Shown piece by piece: positions 52,501 through 60,600 of a stretch of 64,000 nt of DNA. The notes under the pieces were generated by a model, which worked only from the letters and a program-made list of their open reading frames with translations, was not told the DNA's origin and searched no databases. Source of the DNA: Acidobacteriota bacterium (GTDB lineage Bacteria > Acidobacteriota > Blastocatellia > Pyrinomonadales > Pyrinomonadaceae); contig JAHBSJ010000010.1 of the NCBI GenBank assembly GCA_019639155.1, positions 50,181 to 114,180 on the forward strand, written 5' to 3'. A program made the position numbers and the translations under genes. The stretch's first letter is position 1. Each line of letters starts with the position of its first letter.

Positions 52501-54943
52501 CCTGGCCGCTGCCGCCGATGACCTGGCCGCCGCCCTGGATACGTACACCATGCTGGCTTCCTCCGGCGTCGTTGCCGCCGCGTCCGGATATCGAGATCTC
52601 TCCCGACCCGGTTGCCGTGATATTCGCATTATTTACGTCAACACCGACAAAGCTGCCTGCGGTCGGCACGGCTTGCTGATTTGCCTCGATGAGGATGTTG
52701 CCGTTCTGTGTCGCAAGCGTTGCTCCCGAAATGAACGACACCGCACGGCTTGCTCTTATAGCGACGCTGCCTGCGCCTTGTAGCTGCGTTGTTCCCGCAC
52801 CGGAAAACGCGACATTGTCAGCACCCGGCGCAGCGTCATCGTTCTGCAGATCGATATCAAAGAAGGAATTCGGCCGAAATGTCCGCTGGCCGATCACGTT
52901 GATAGTGTCGTCGCCCGTTCCGCCGTTTATCTCAAAGCTCGGCAGCGGTGTATTGAACGCCTGGAAATTGAAAGTATCGTTACCGCCGCGAAGCTCCATC
53001 ACGACAAGCTCGATCGGCACGAGGTCAAGCAGGCCGGACGTGCCCAAAGTATTCGGAGCTCCGTTAACCGAGAACGTCCTGCCGGGCACGGTGAATTCAA
53101 TGGACCCGCCGACCGGCTCGATAGCGTTCATCACATCGCCGTTGTCATTGAGGTCCTCGACCGTCATCGTCGCCCCCGTAATGGTAACCGCGTAATCCGT
53201 GATCGGATCGACATCGAATGTCGCGGTGACGTTCCTTGCCTCGGACATCGTCACGACGCACGTTCCCGTTCCCGAACAACCTTCGCCCGACCAACCTGCG
53301 AATACCGAACCCCCGCCGGCCGCCGCCGATAGAGTTACGACAGTGTCCGCGTCGAAATTTGCCGAACATGTTCCCGGACAAATGATGCCGCCGGGGACAC
53401 TTGTCACCGTGCCCGTTCCCTCGCCCGCAAGACCAACGGTCAATGTGCGTTGCGGCGGCGTTTCGCTGTACCTTGCAAATTTGTTTGATATGCGGCAGCC
53501 CGCCGTCCAGAACTCACCGCCGACATACACATCCGTTCCCAATGTCGCGGCGGTAGTGATCCATGCATTTACCCCATTCTGTGCGGGGTCGCCAAGCACC
53601 GACCATGTGGATGAAGCGGTATCCCACCTGGCGATATTATTTGCTGCAAGACTTGATTGAGAGCTGCTTCTTGCTGTAATGAACTCTCCACTGACATAAA
53701 CATCCGTGCCCATGATCGCGATCGACCGGACAAATCCAAAGGAACCGAAGACCACGCCGTTCTGAGTACTGCTCCCAAGCGGCTCCCATGTGGCAGTCGC
53801 CGTATTCCACCTGGCGACCCGGTTTGCTGAAATAATTGGTTGGGTGCTGCTGCTGGCCGTCGAAAACGCGCCGCCTGCATAGACGTCAGTTCCCGAAATG
53901 GCGATCGTATAGACCCAATTGTTCACCCCGTTCTGAGATGCACCCCCGAGCGGGAACCATTTTGACGTCGTCGTATCCCATCTAGCAATACGCCTGGCGT
54001 TAATATTATCTACTTCACTGCTGGCCGCAAACAGGAAGTTCCCGCCGACATATACATCTGTCCCCGATACCGCGATGGCGATGACGATATTGCCAACCCC
54101 GTTATGTTCGGCGCTCCCAAGTGGTGACCATGTGGAGGTCGAAGTATTCCACCTGGCGATGAAGTTCACGGGGATATTCAACTGCGTACTGCTGCTTGCT
54201 GTCCCGAAATATCCCCCGACATAGACGTCGGTGCCTAATCTGGCGATCGCGGCAACCTGTTGGTTCACTCCGTTCTGTGCGGCGCTGCCGAGCGGCGACC
54301 AGGTTGCCGATGTCGTATCCCACTTAACTACGCGGTTTGCAGAGATATCTAATTGAGAATCGCTGCTGGCAGTTGTGAAATTGCCCCCAACGAACACGTC
54401 GGTTCCGGAGATCGCGAGTGCGAGTACCCAGCTATTTACTCCGTTCTGCTCGGCACTGCCGAGCGGCGACCATGAGCCGGCGACAGAGTCCCATTTTGCG
54501 ACATGATTTGCCGACATACCTCCGATCGACGTAAAGTAGCCGCCAACGTATATATCCGTTCCCGAAATTGCGATGGCGGACACGAGGTCATTGGGGGCAT
54601 TAATTTCGAACCTGTCATCCCAACCGTCGTCACACCCTAAGGCTTTTGGGAAAAAATTAGGCGAACCGTCAGGAGCCAGCAGCATTTCGAAGCCTCTTAC
54701 ATCAAAACTGCCATTGGATCCGCTTCGGATCCTGCCGTTCGCATCCAGGATCTCACCGATCGACCGGTTCCCCCCTTCGGTCTGCTGTGCTTTGGGGACA
54801 CTGCCCTGACCGTTCGAGAACGCTGCATCGGCCCTTTCGATGTACACAAGAGAAGCGATACCGCAAACAATTACCAACGCCAATGCTAAACGCCTGTTTG
54901 CGATAGCTCGAAAACCCTTCGCGGGACATTGCTTCCTGTTCAT
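49511..54943 (-). CDS. Giant exported protein: seven-blade propeller-like repeats, InlB-B-type repeats, beta-strand repeats, Calx-beta, P-domain-like and Cpd-like domains
   Basis: 1810 residues. A signal segment (about 18-41, LALALVIVCGIASL) precedes six complete and one partial repeats of about 57 residues (about 115-490) with the core AISGTDVYVGG, ISANRVARW and WSPLGSAEQNGV; seven copies suit a closed beta-propeller. Two InlB B-repeat-like domains follow (about 494-585 and 1328-1400; VFAGWSGEGCSGTGTC). Between them is a Gly/Ser/Thr-rich beta-strand repeat region. A (PT)n linker, Calx-beta (about 1422-1540), P-domain-like (about 1545-1720) and Cpd-like end domain complete it. It is probably a cell-surface protein. 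It is divergent from the regulator at 55136. Confidence 0.85.
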   Translation of the reverse strand: MNRKQCPAKGFRAIANRRLALALVIVCGIASLVYIERADAAFSNGQGSVPKAQQTEGGNRSIGEILDANGRIRSGSNGSFDVRGFEMLLAPDGSPNFFPKALGCDDGWDDRFEINAPNDLVSAIAISGTDIYVGGYFTSIGGMSANHVAKWDSVAGSWSPLGSAEQNGVNSWVLALAISGTDVFVGGNFTTASSDSQLDISANRVVKWDTTSATWSPLGSAAQNGVNQQVAAIARLGTDVYVGGYFGTASSSTQLNIPVNFIARWNTSTSTWSPLGSAEHNGVGNIVIAIAVSGTDVYVGGNFLFAASSEVDNINARRIARWDTTTSKWFPLGGASQNGVNNWVYTIAISGTDVYAGGAFSTASSSTQPIISANRVARWNTATATWEPLGSSTQNGVVFGSFGFVRSIAIMGTDVYVSGEFITARSSSQSSLAANNIARWDTASSTWSVLGDPAQNGVNAWITTAATLGTDVYVGGEFWTAGCRISNKFARYSETPPQRTLTVGLAGEGTGTVTSVPGGIICPGTCSANFDADTVVTLSAAAGGGSVFAGWSGEGCSGTGTCVVTMSEARNVTATFDVDPITDYAVTITGATMTVEDLNDNGDVMNAIEPVGGSIEFTVPGRTFSVNGAPNTLGTSGLLDLVPIELVVMELRGGNDTFNFQAFNTPLPSFEINGGTGDDTINVIGQRTFRPNSFFDIDLQNDDAAPGADNVAFSGAGTTQLQGAGSVAIRASRAVSFISGATLATQNGNILIEANQQAVPTAGSFVGVDVNNANITATGSGEISISGRGGNDAGGSQHGVRIQGGGQVIGGSGQVSVTGIGGPSVASGNNGVVVTDDNSKITSNGGAVLVEGNGGGSGSSGVNWGIQVSDAGFITSAGTDITSSVTVKGTGGITTGDFNVGLVVSGANSSITSGGGPVVVEGTGGGSGNSSSNHGVSLTGNAEIANSGTESTSTVTVIGNGGNTTGSGTGNLGITVGGSNTRVTSNGGAVLAVGTGGGSGTSFGNTGVSVSTGGQITNGGASGTVTVKGIAGTATGPSNYGVVALSGSMITSGGGSVLVEGTGSGGADAVRIVGTGTISTGGNADLSVHADSFAFFGDGGSVNSGSGTTAFVPKTAGTLIDLGGPDVHSGSPLTLGLTDAELDKFTAGMLIIGDANSGQINVTADITRPASTNMQLVSGGDVVISGGQIDTAGGTLLLDPGVSPFSVRPTKAGTDVSAATLSFGSDLAIVINGTAVDTQYTQLNVVGEIDLTGVNLVFSGSHTAMPGDSFTIVENDGSDAIIGTFNGLPNNAIIPSFLGSAFDAQITYTGGSGNDVVISIPATQYTLTVTLDGTGTGTVTSVPTGINCPGDCAEDFNGNTVVTLSAAAGGGSVFAGWSGEGCSGTGTCVVTMSEARNVTATFDPAPEPTPTPTPTPTPTPTPEPATVQFSSATYVGNESQTAMITLTRTGDLSGSSSVDVVLTNGSAIGGPACTSNVDYIYTGPINVSFPVNDSSAFFNVQLCTDTLFEITETVELSLTNVAGAEIGSPAAATLLIVDAAAQYVNTTPIQMFPGTVGAPFPSELVVSGGPSVVGSIRVTLFGLYHIFPDDLDVLLVSPNGNRYVLMAHVGGPMSIPPASPVTLTFYDIASQILPDDGPITTGTYMPTTCDTPVINFPGPAPAGPYIEPGCSLTRTVGQTLFGAFGLTISNGTWRLYIRDRGHPFAPDSVSGEILGGWGIELLPPTAAGVEVSGRVMTPDGRGLRNATVTMTDGQGVTRSAVTSSFGYYKFEGVTAGGNYLMNVNSRLYRFTPRVVLVSDTLTDVDFVGLE
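49512..49758 (-). repeat. 247-bp near-identical repeat encoding the C-terminal Cpd-like domain, copy 2
   Basis: It matches 43704-43950 with a single difference near its start (ATC versus GTC context). Immediately beyond 49758 the two genes diverge. The direct orientation would allow recombination that deletes or fuses the intervening 5.8 kb, including the regulator at 47936. Confidence 0.93.
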
Positions 54944-55018
54944 TGGGACATTCTGAAGGTAAAGTTCGCTAAATATCCTTAAAATCCAGCTAAATTTTGC
55001 TAATTCTGACTTCGAAAC

Positions 55019-55096
55019 TGCCGAACATCCGACTTGACGGCCGCGATAACAGGGCTCCGGTTGGCTGCCTGCCCGACAAAAATACTTTGTTCGGCA
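55019..55096. promoter_or_regulatory. Widely spaced inverted repeat in the divergent promoter region
   Basis: TGCCGAACA (55019-55027) and TGTTCGGCA (55088-55096) are perfect inverted copies 60 bases apart in the 192-base gap between the propeller giant gene and the regulator at 55136. They could be two binding sites for that regulator acting on both promoters. The rest of the gap is AT-rich near the giant gene. Confidence 0.5.
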
Positions 55097-55135
55097 AAAT
55101 GAATCTGTTAAATTAAGGAATCAACTGATAATCAA

Positions 55136-57340
55136 ATGATCGAGGCAGAACGAATAAAGTTCGACGACTTTGAGTTGGATCCCGTTAAACGGCAATTGTC
55201 GAAAAACGGCCGGCCGATCGAGTTGGGCTCCAAGGCATTCGATCTGCTTGTGTTTTTGGTCAGGCGGCACGGTTCGGTCGTTTCGAAATCCGAGCTAATG
55301 GATGGGGTTTGGCCAAATGAATTCGTCGAAGAGAATAATCTTACAGTACAGATCTCCGTTGTCAGGAAAGCTCTTGATGACAAGCCGCCTCGATTGATCA
55401 CAACGGTTTCGGGAAAAGGATACAGCTTTGTCGGTAATATCGAACTGCTTGTTGGCAGCCGGACTGAACGCGAGGAAGCGCTGTTCGCGGGATCACCAGA
55501 CGATCCCGCCTCACTGCCACGGGATCAATACGCCACGATACCGCCAACCGCCGGATCGGGAATGTTTCGACTTTTGATCGAGCGAAGGCTATTTGTGTCG
55601 CTCGCATTCATCTCAATTGTCTTTCTGACCAGTTCCCTGGTTTTCCGGGATCAATTTGCAAGCGGCAATGCGAGCGGCTCGGTAAAGCCCGTGATGCCGA
55701 TCAAGATCGAAAAGTTCACTACTTCCGGCGGTATTCCGCATAGAGCAGCAATTTCCCCGGACGGCAAACACATCGTTTACGTACAGCGGCTGAAAGAACG
55801 GGATTCAATTTGGGTCGGCGATCGGGAAACCCGGAACTCTGTTGAGATAACAACGCCGTCAGAACGCCTGCTCGAGTTCATTTCCTTTTCTCCGGACGGC
55901 CGATCCATCCTTTTCACCGGTCGCGACGAGGACAACCCGGATTGGACGCTTTATTCTGTTTCGATGTTTGGCGGCCCCGTGCGGCGTCTGATCGATCAAG
56001 TGCACAGTGCGTGGTCGTTTTCGCGGGCTGACGGCAGGATCGCATTCGTTAGAAAACAGAAGGAAGGGCGCACCGCTATTATGATCGCCGATCCGGATGG
56101 TGAAAACGAAGATCAGTTGGCGATCAGTCAGCCTAACGAACCATTCAACACGCTCGGGGTCAGTTGGTCTCCTGATGGGAACTCGATCGCCTTTGGGCTG
56201 CTTGATGCGGCGTCGCAACGCGTTGGATTGGCAAAGGTCGATCGGCAAACACGTTCTATAACTCGGATCGGAAAAGCCGCGTGGAAAGGTAGAATAAATG
56301 CCGTTTGGAAAGCCGACGGAACGGGTATCTATGTTTTGGGCCGCGAAGAGCTCGAACCCGCAGAGACACAATTGTGGTTCGTCAATGCCTCATCCGGCGA
56401 GGCCAAACGCGTAACGCAAGACACATCAGATTACCACACCTACAATCTTTCGGTTTCCGAATATGGCCTGATCACCTTGCTTTCGGCCTCGACGGATTCT
56501 CAGATCTGGACCTCGGACCTGAACGGCAAGGATGAAAGGCTGGTTTTGGCCGGCTCACGCTCGCGTCGAGAGGGACATGAGGGAATCGCGGCGGGCGGCA
56601 CCGGACGTATCTTTTACACGGCTACTGTGGGGACCAGTCAGGCTATTTGGGCGATGAACGCAGATGGCACCGACCATCGCCAAATAACGCCCTCTGCCGA
56701 ACATTTACGCGATTCGCAGATATCTCTTACCAAAGACGAAAGGCACATTGTTTTTCAGTCGAATCGATCGGGATCGTCCGAAATTTGGCGCATTGCGATC
56801 GACGGGTCAGGTTTGACCCAATTGACGACCGGCGGAGGTAATGCACAGCCCGCCATTGTCCGAGACGATAATTCAATTGTCTTTGTAAAGTTCGCAGACA
56901 CTACGGCATCGCTCTGGCAGATGTCTTTTGATGGATCTGAATTGCGGCAAATAAGTGAGGACGATGTTGAATGGCCTACCGTTTCGCCCGACGGCAAATA
57001 CGTGGCGGCCGCTATGCGAGGCTTTCCGGATCGAGATCGAAAGAAGATTCGGATCTATGACCTGGTCAACGTCGTACCGCTGCAGACTATCGAGGCAAAC
57101 GTAAACGCCGCTCTCTTCAACCGCGTCAAATGGTCACCCGACAGCAAACATCTTATATGCAAGGATATTGTTAGGGGAGTTTGGAAATTGTCTTTAGATA
57201 CCGGAATAAGCTCAAAACTCGCCGAAAACGAAAACCGCCGGGTCTTTCATTTCGATTTCTCACCCGATAGCAAACGCGTCGTTTACTCGGGCGGCGAATT
57301 GCGAAGAGAGGTCGTGATCCTAAACACAACACATCTCTAG
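55136..57340 (+). CDS. CadC-like winged-helix regulator with membrane helix and TolB-like propeller
   Basis: 734 residues from ATG 55136. The winged helix at about 5-102 includes ELGSKAFDLLVFLVRRHGSV, VWPNEFVEENNLTVQISVVR and ITTVSGKGYSFVG. A membrane helix lies at about 155-175 (FVSLAFISIVFLTSSLVF). The rest is a TolB/WD40-like beta-propeller with blades such as ISPDGKHIVYV, FSPDGRSILF, WSPDGNSIAF and FSPDSKRVVYSG. The propeller should be outside the cytoplasm and act as ligand sensor. It is divergent from the propeller giant gene 192 bases away. Confidence 0.9.
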   Translation: MIEAERIKFDDFELDPVKRQLSKNGRPIELGSKAFDLLVFLVRRHGSVVSKSELMDGVWPNEFVEENNLTVQISVVRKALDDKPPRLITTVSGKGYSFVGNIELLVGSRTEREEALFAGSPDDPASLPRDQYATIPPTAGSGMFRLLIERRLFVSLAFISIVFLTSSLVFRDQFASGNASGSVKPVMPIKIEKFTTSGGIPHRAAISPDGKHIVYVQRLKERDSIWVGDRETRNSVEITTPSERLLEFISFSPDGRSILFTGRDEDNPDWTLYSVSMFGGPVRRLIDQVHSAWSFSRADGRIAFVRKQKEGRTAIMIADPDGENEDQLAISQPNEPFNTLGVSWSPDGNSIAFGLLDAASQRVGLAKVDRQTRSITRIGKAAWKGRINAVWKADGTGIYVLGREELEPAETQLWFVNASSGEAKRVTQDTSDYHTYNLSVSEYGLITLLSASTDSQIWTSDLNGKDERLVLAGSRSRREGHEGIAAGGTGRIFYTATVGTSQAIWAMNADGTDHRQITPSAEHLRDSQISLTKDERHIVFQSNRSGSSEIWRIAIDGSGLTQLTTGGGNAQPAIVRDDNSIVFVKFADTTASLWQMSFDGSELRQISEDDVEWPTVSPDGKYVAAAMRGFPDRDRKKIRIYDLVNVVPLQTIEANVNAALFNRVKWSPDSKHLICKDIVRGVWKLSLDTGISSKLAENENRRVFHFDFSPDSKRVVYSGGELRREVVILNTTHL

Positions 57341-57406
57341 ATCACGAACAAACCTACACATTCATCCCGAACAGAAGTGGACCTCTCGTCGATCGGCACC
57401 TGAGCC

Positions 57407-57640
57407 GGACCGCAGGCAGCCAGACTGCCTCCTGGTGTTACCTTCTTAGAATTGCCGTCGGCTTCAGCCGACGGTTGACATGCACGATTGAAATGTGGGC
57501 TTTAGCCCTACAGATCATTTGTGCTGAAGGCCGCTTGTTTGTGAACAACAAAAACCCCGCTCTAAAGAGCGGGGCAAATGAGTCGGACCGCAGGCTGACT
57601 GCGTCCCGGCGGACAACCACCCTGGCAGCCTGCGCCCCGA
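57407..57640. repeat. REP-like intergenic repeat, copy 2
   Basis: The 304-base gap between the regulator and the next giant gene holds no gene. It repeats the block of copy 1 at 43392-43608 in the same orientation, with few substitutions and a shorter tail. The central hairpin CCGTCGGCT-TC-AGCCGACGG (57455-57474) is perfect here, and the GGGCTTTAGCCC palindrome follows. The final 50 bases before the giant-gene stop also match copy 1, including GGCAGCCTGCGCCCCGACG. Confidence 0.9.
57550..57574 (-). terminator. Terminator downstream of the fibronectin-repeat giant gene
   Basis: CCCCGCTC (57555-57562) pairs with GAGCGGGG (57567-57574). On the minus strand the stem is followed by TTTTT (57550-57554). 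It has the same stem as the terminator at 43533-43558, because it is part of the REP-like repeat. Confidence 0.85.
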
Positions 57641-57644
57641 CGAT

Positions 57645-60600
57645 TCACTCCAGCCCGACGAAATCAACATCCGTCATATTGTCGAGGACGTTGACGAGGC
57701 GTGGGACGAATCGGTAGCTGCGTGAGTTGACGGTCATCACGAACGAATCTCCCACAGGCACGCCTTCGAAGCGGTAGTACCCGAAGCTCGATGTGACAGT
57801 GGTGCGTGTGATGCCGTTAGCATCGGTCATTGTGACAACGGCGTTGCGTAGGCCTCTGCCGTCAGGAGTGAGTACACGCCCTGACACTTCGACACCTGCC
57901 GCAGTAGGAGGCAGGAACTCTATTCCCCAGCCGCCTGCGATGGTCCCGATGGCGGTCATCGTTAGCGGTGAGCCGTTGTCATCGCGTACATAGAGGTTCC
58001 AGTTGCCCATAGGGCTTGTCAGGCCGAAAGCACCGAACATCGACTGTGTAATGGGCCTTGAGACGACGCAGCCCGGCTCGATGTACGGGCCCGCAGGTGC
58101 AGGAGGTGCGAAGTTCGTCACAGGCGTCTCGCAGGTCGTAGGCAGGTATGTGCCCGTCGTCAGCACATTCGAATCAGGCAGCACCGCTGCGGCACTGTCA
58201 GTAAAGCTCAATGTAACGGGCGAATTGACGTCTATAGTGAAAGGCCCGCCCGTATCGCCCATCAGCACGTATTCCGCACCGTTCGGCCCTACGAGCAGTA
58301 TGTCTATGTTGTCGGGGAAGTCGTGCGACAGATCGTACAGAGTGACCCGCATCGATCCGATCACCGTAGGCCCGCCCGTGACGTTGATGGTCGAGGGGTT
58401 CGGTGAGCCTGCCGTCCCGAGGAACATATCTATCGCCGTCGCATTGCGGAACTGCGATGCGGTGTCGTTGATGCTCAGGACCGCAGTATTCGGCGAACCG
58501 ATGTCAGCGTTGACGTTATTGGTCAGAGACAGGTTGACCGTCTCAGTTCCTTCGTTGACCAGATCACCGCACAGAGGCACGCTGAACGACTCCGAATCGT
58601 CATTGATCGCAAAGTTCAGCGTCACGGGACCCGTGTAAACATAGTCCACACCCGGCGTCGCACACGAAGCTCCGCCCGTCGCCGTCCCGTCCGTCAGCAC
58701 CACATCTACGCTCGACGTGCCCGACAAACTGCCCGTCCTCGTCACCGTGATCACCGCAGACTGCGATTCATCATCCATATAACTCGCCGATGAGAACTGC
58801 ACCTCCGGCGTCGGTGTCGGCGTAGGTGTCGGCGTCGGATCGGGATCGGTCACAAAACTCTGCACCGCTCCGAATGACGTTCCCAGCGAGTTCTGAGCAA
58901 TTGCGCAGAAGTAATATGTCGTCGATGCAGAGAGTCCCGTGATGCCCTGCGAGTAGCCGACCGCTGACGTTCCCGAACCGAGCGACGTGCCGCCGGTTAT
59001 CGGTGCACGCGTGCCGAATGAATCGTTACACGTGCCCGGGCTCGCCGTAGCGTAACGGAACCAGCCGGTCGTCTCGGCTCCGCCGGGGTTGGCCGATCCG
59101 TTCAACTGGGCGGACGAATTTGTCACCAACGACGCCGGATTCGTGGTCACGGTCGGCGGTAAAGCGTTCGTTGTGAACGACAGCACGCTGCCGACGTTCG
59201 TTCCCTCCGCGTTCGAAGCGATCGCACAGAAATAATACGTCGTCGCCGGCGTCAGTCCCGCGATCGCCTGGCTGTATGGGACGGCCGACGTACCGCTGCC
59301 GAGCGACGTGCCGCCGGATGAAGGGGCACGCGTGCCAAAAAGGTCATTACACGTGCCCGGATCGGTCGTCGAATAGCGGAACCAGCCGGTCGTCGCGGCG
59401 CCGTTCGGATTTGCCGAACCGTTGAGCAACGCAGTATTCGCCGTCACCGAGCTTGCTGCATTCGTCGTCACGGTAGGCGGTGCGGCCGCGGTGATGAACG
59501 ACTGCACCGCGCCAAACGCCGTACCGTTGACGTTCTGAGCGATGGCGCAATAGTAATACGTCGTGCCGGGCAGCAGGCCTATGATCGCCTGGCTGTATGG
59601 CACTGCCGACGTGCCGCTGCCCAGGTTCGTACCGCCCGACGTGGGGGCACGCGTGCCGAATGAATCGTTACACGTACCGGGGCTGACCGTTGAATAGCGG
59701 AACCAGCCCGTCGTCGTTTCGCCGTTCGGGTTTGCCGAACCGTTCAGCGTAGCGCCCGAATCCGTGATGCCGGTCGCAGCGTTCGTCGTAACCACAGGTG
59801 CGGCCGAGTTCGTTGTGAATGACAGTACGCTGCCAAAGTTAATTCCAATATTATTTTGAGCTATAGCGCAAAAATAATATGTAGTGCCGGGCAGCAGGCC
59901 TGAGATCGCCTGGCCGAATGGGGCAGCCGACGTGCCGCTGCCGAGCGATGAGCCGCCCGATGCGGGAGCACGTATCCCGAAACTATCGCTGCAAACGCCG
60001 GGGTTCGTGCTGGAATAGCGGAACCAGCCGGTCGTCGCGGCGCCGTTCGGATTCGCCGTACCGTTCAGCAACGCGGAACTTGTGGTGACCGACGTTGCCG
60101 CGTTGGTCGTCACCGTCGGGGCATCCTGAGCAATAAAGGTCAAAAGGCTGCCGAAAGTCTTGCCGACGGAGTTTTCCGCGATGGCGCAGAAGTAATACGT
60201 CGCACCGGTGATGAGGCCGGTGATGGCCTGCGAATACGGGACGGAAGAGTTGCCGCTGCCTAGAGCGGTACCGCCGGTCAAAGGAGCGCGTGTTCCAAAG
60301 CTGTCGTTACAGGTGCCGGGGCTGACCGTGGAGTAGCGGAACCAGCCGGTCGTGGCTGCACCGCCGGGACTTGCTGTGCCGTTAAGCGTGACTCCGCCTG
60401 AGATGAATGCGTTTGGTGCGCTTGTAACGACGCCCGGTGCCATGGCGAGCGTAGTAAAGTTCAGCACGCTGCCGAACGACGTGCCCTCGGCGTTCTGGGC
60501 GATAGCGCAGAAATAATACGTCGTGCCGGGCAGCAGGCCTGCGATCGCCTGGTTGTATGGGACAGCGGACGTACCGCTGCCGAGCGACGTGCCGCCCGTC

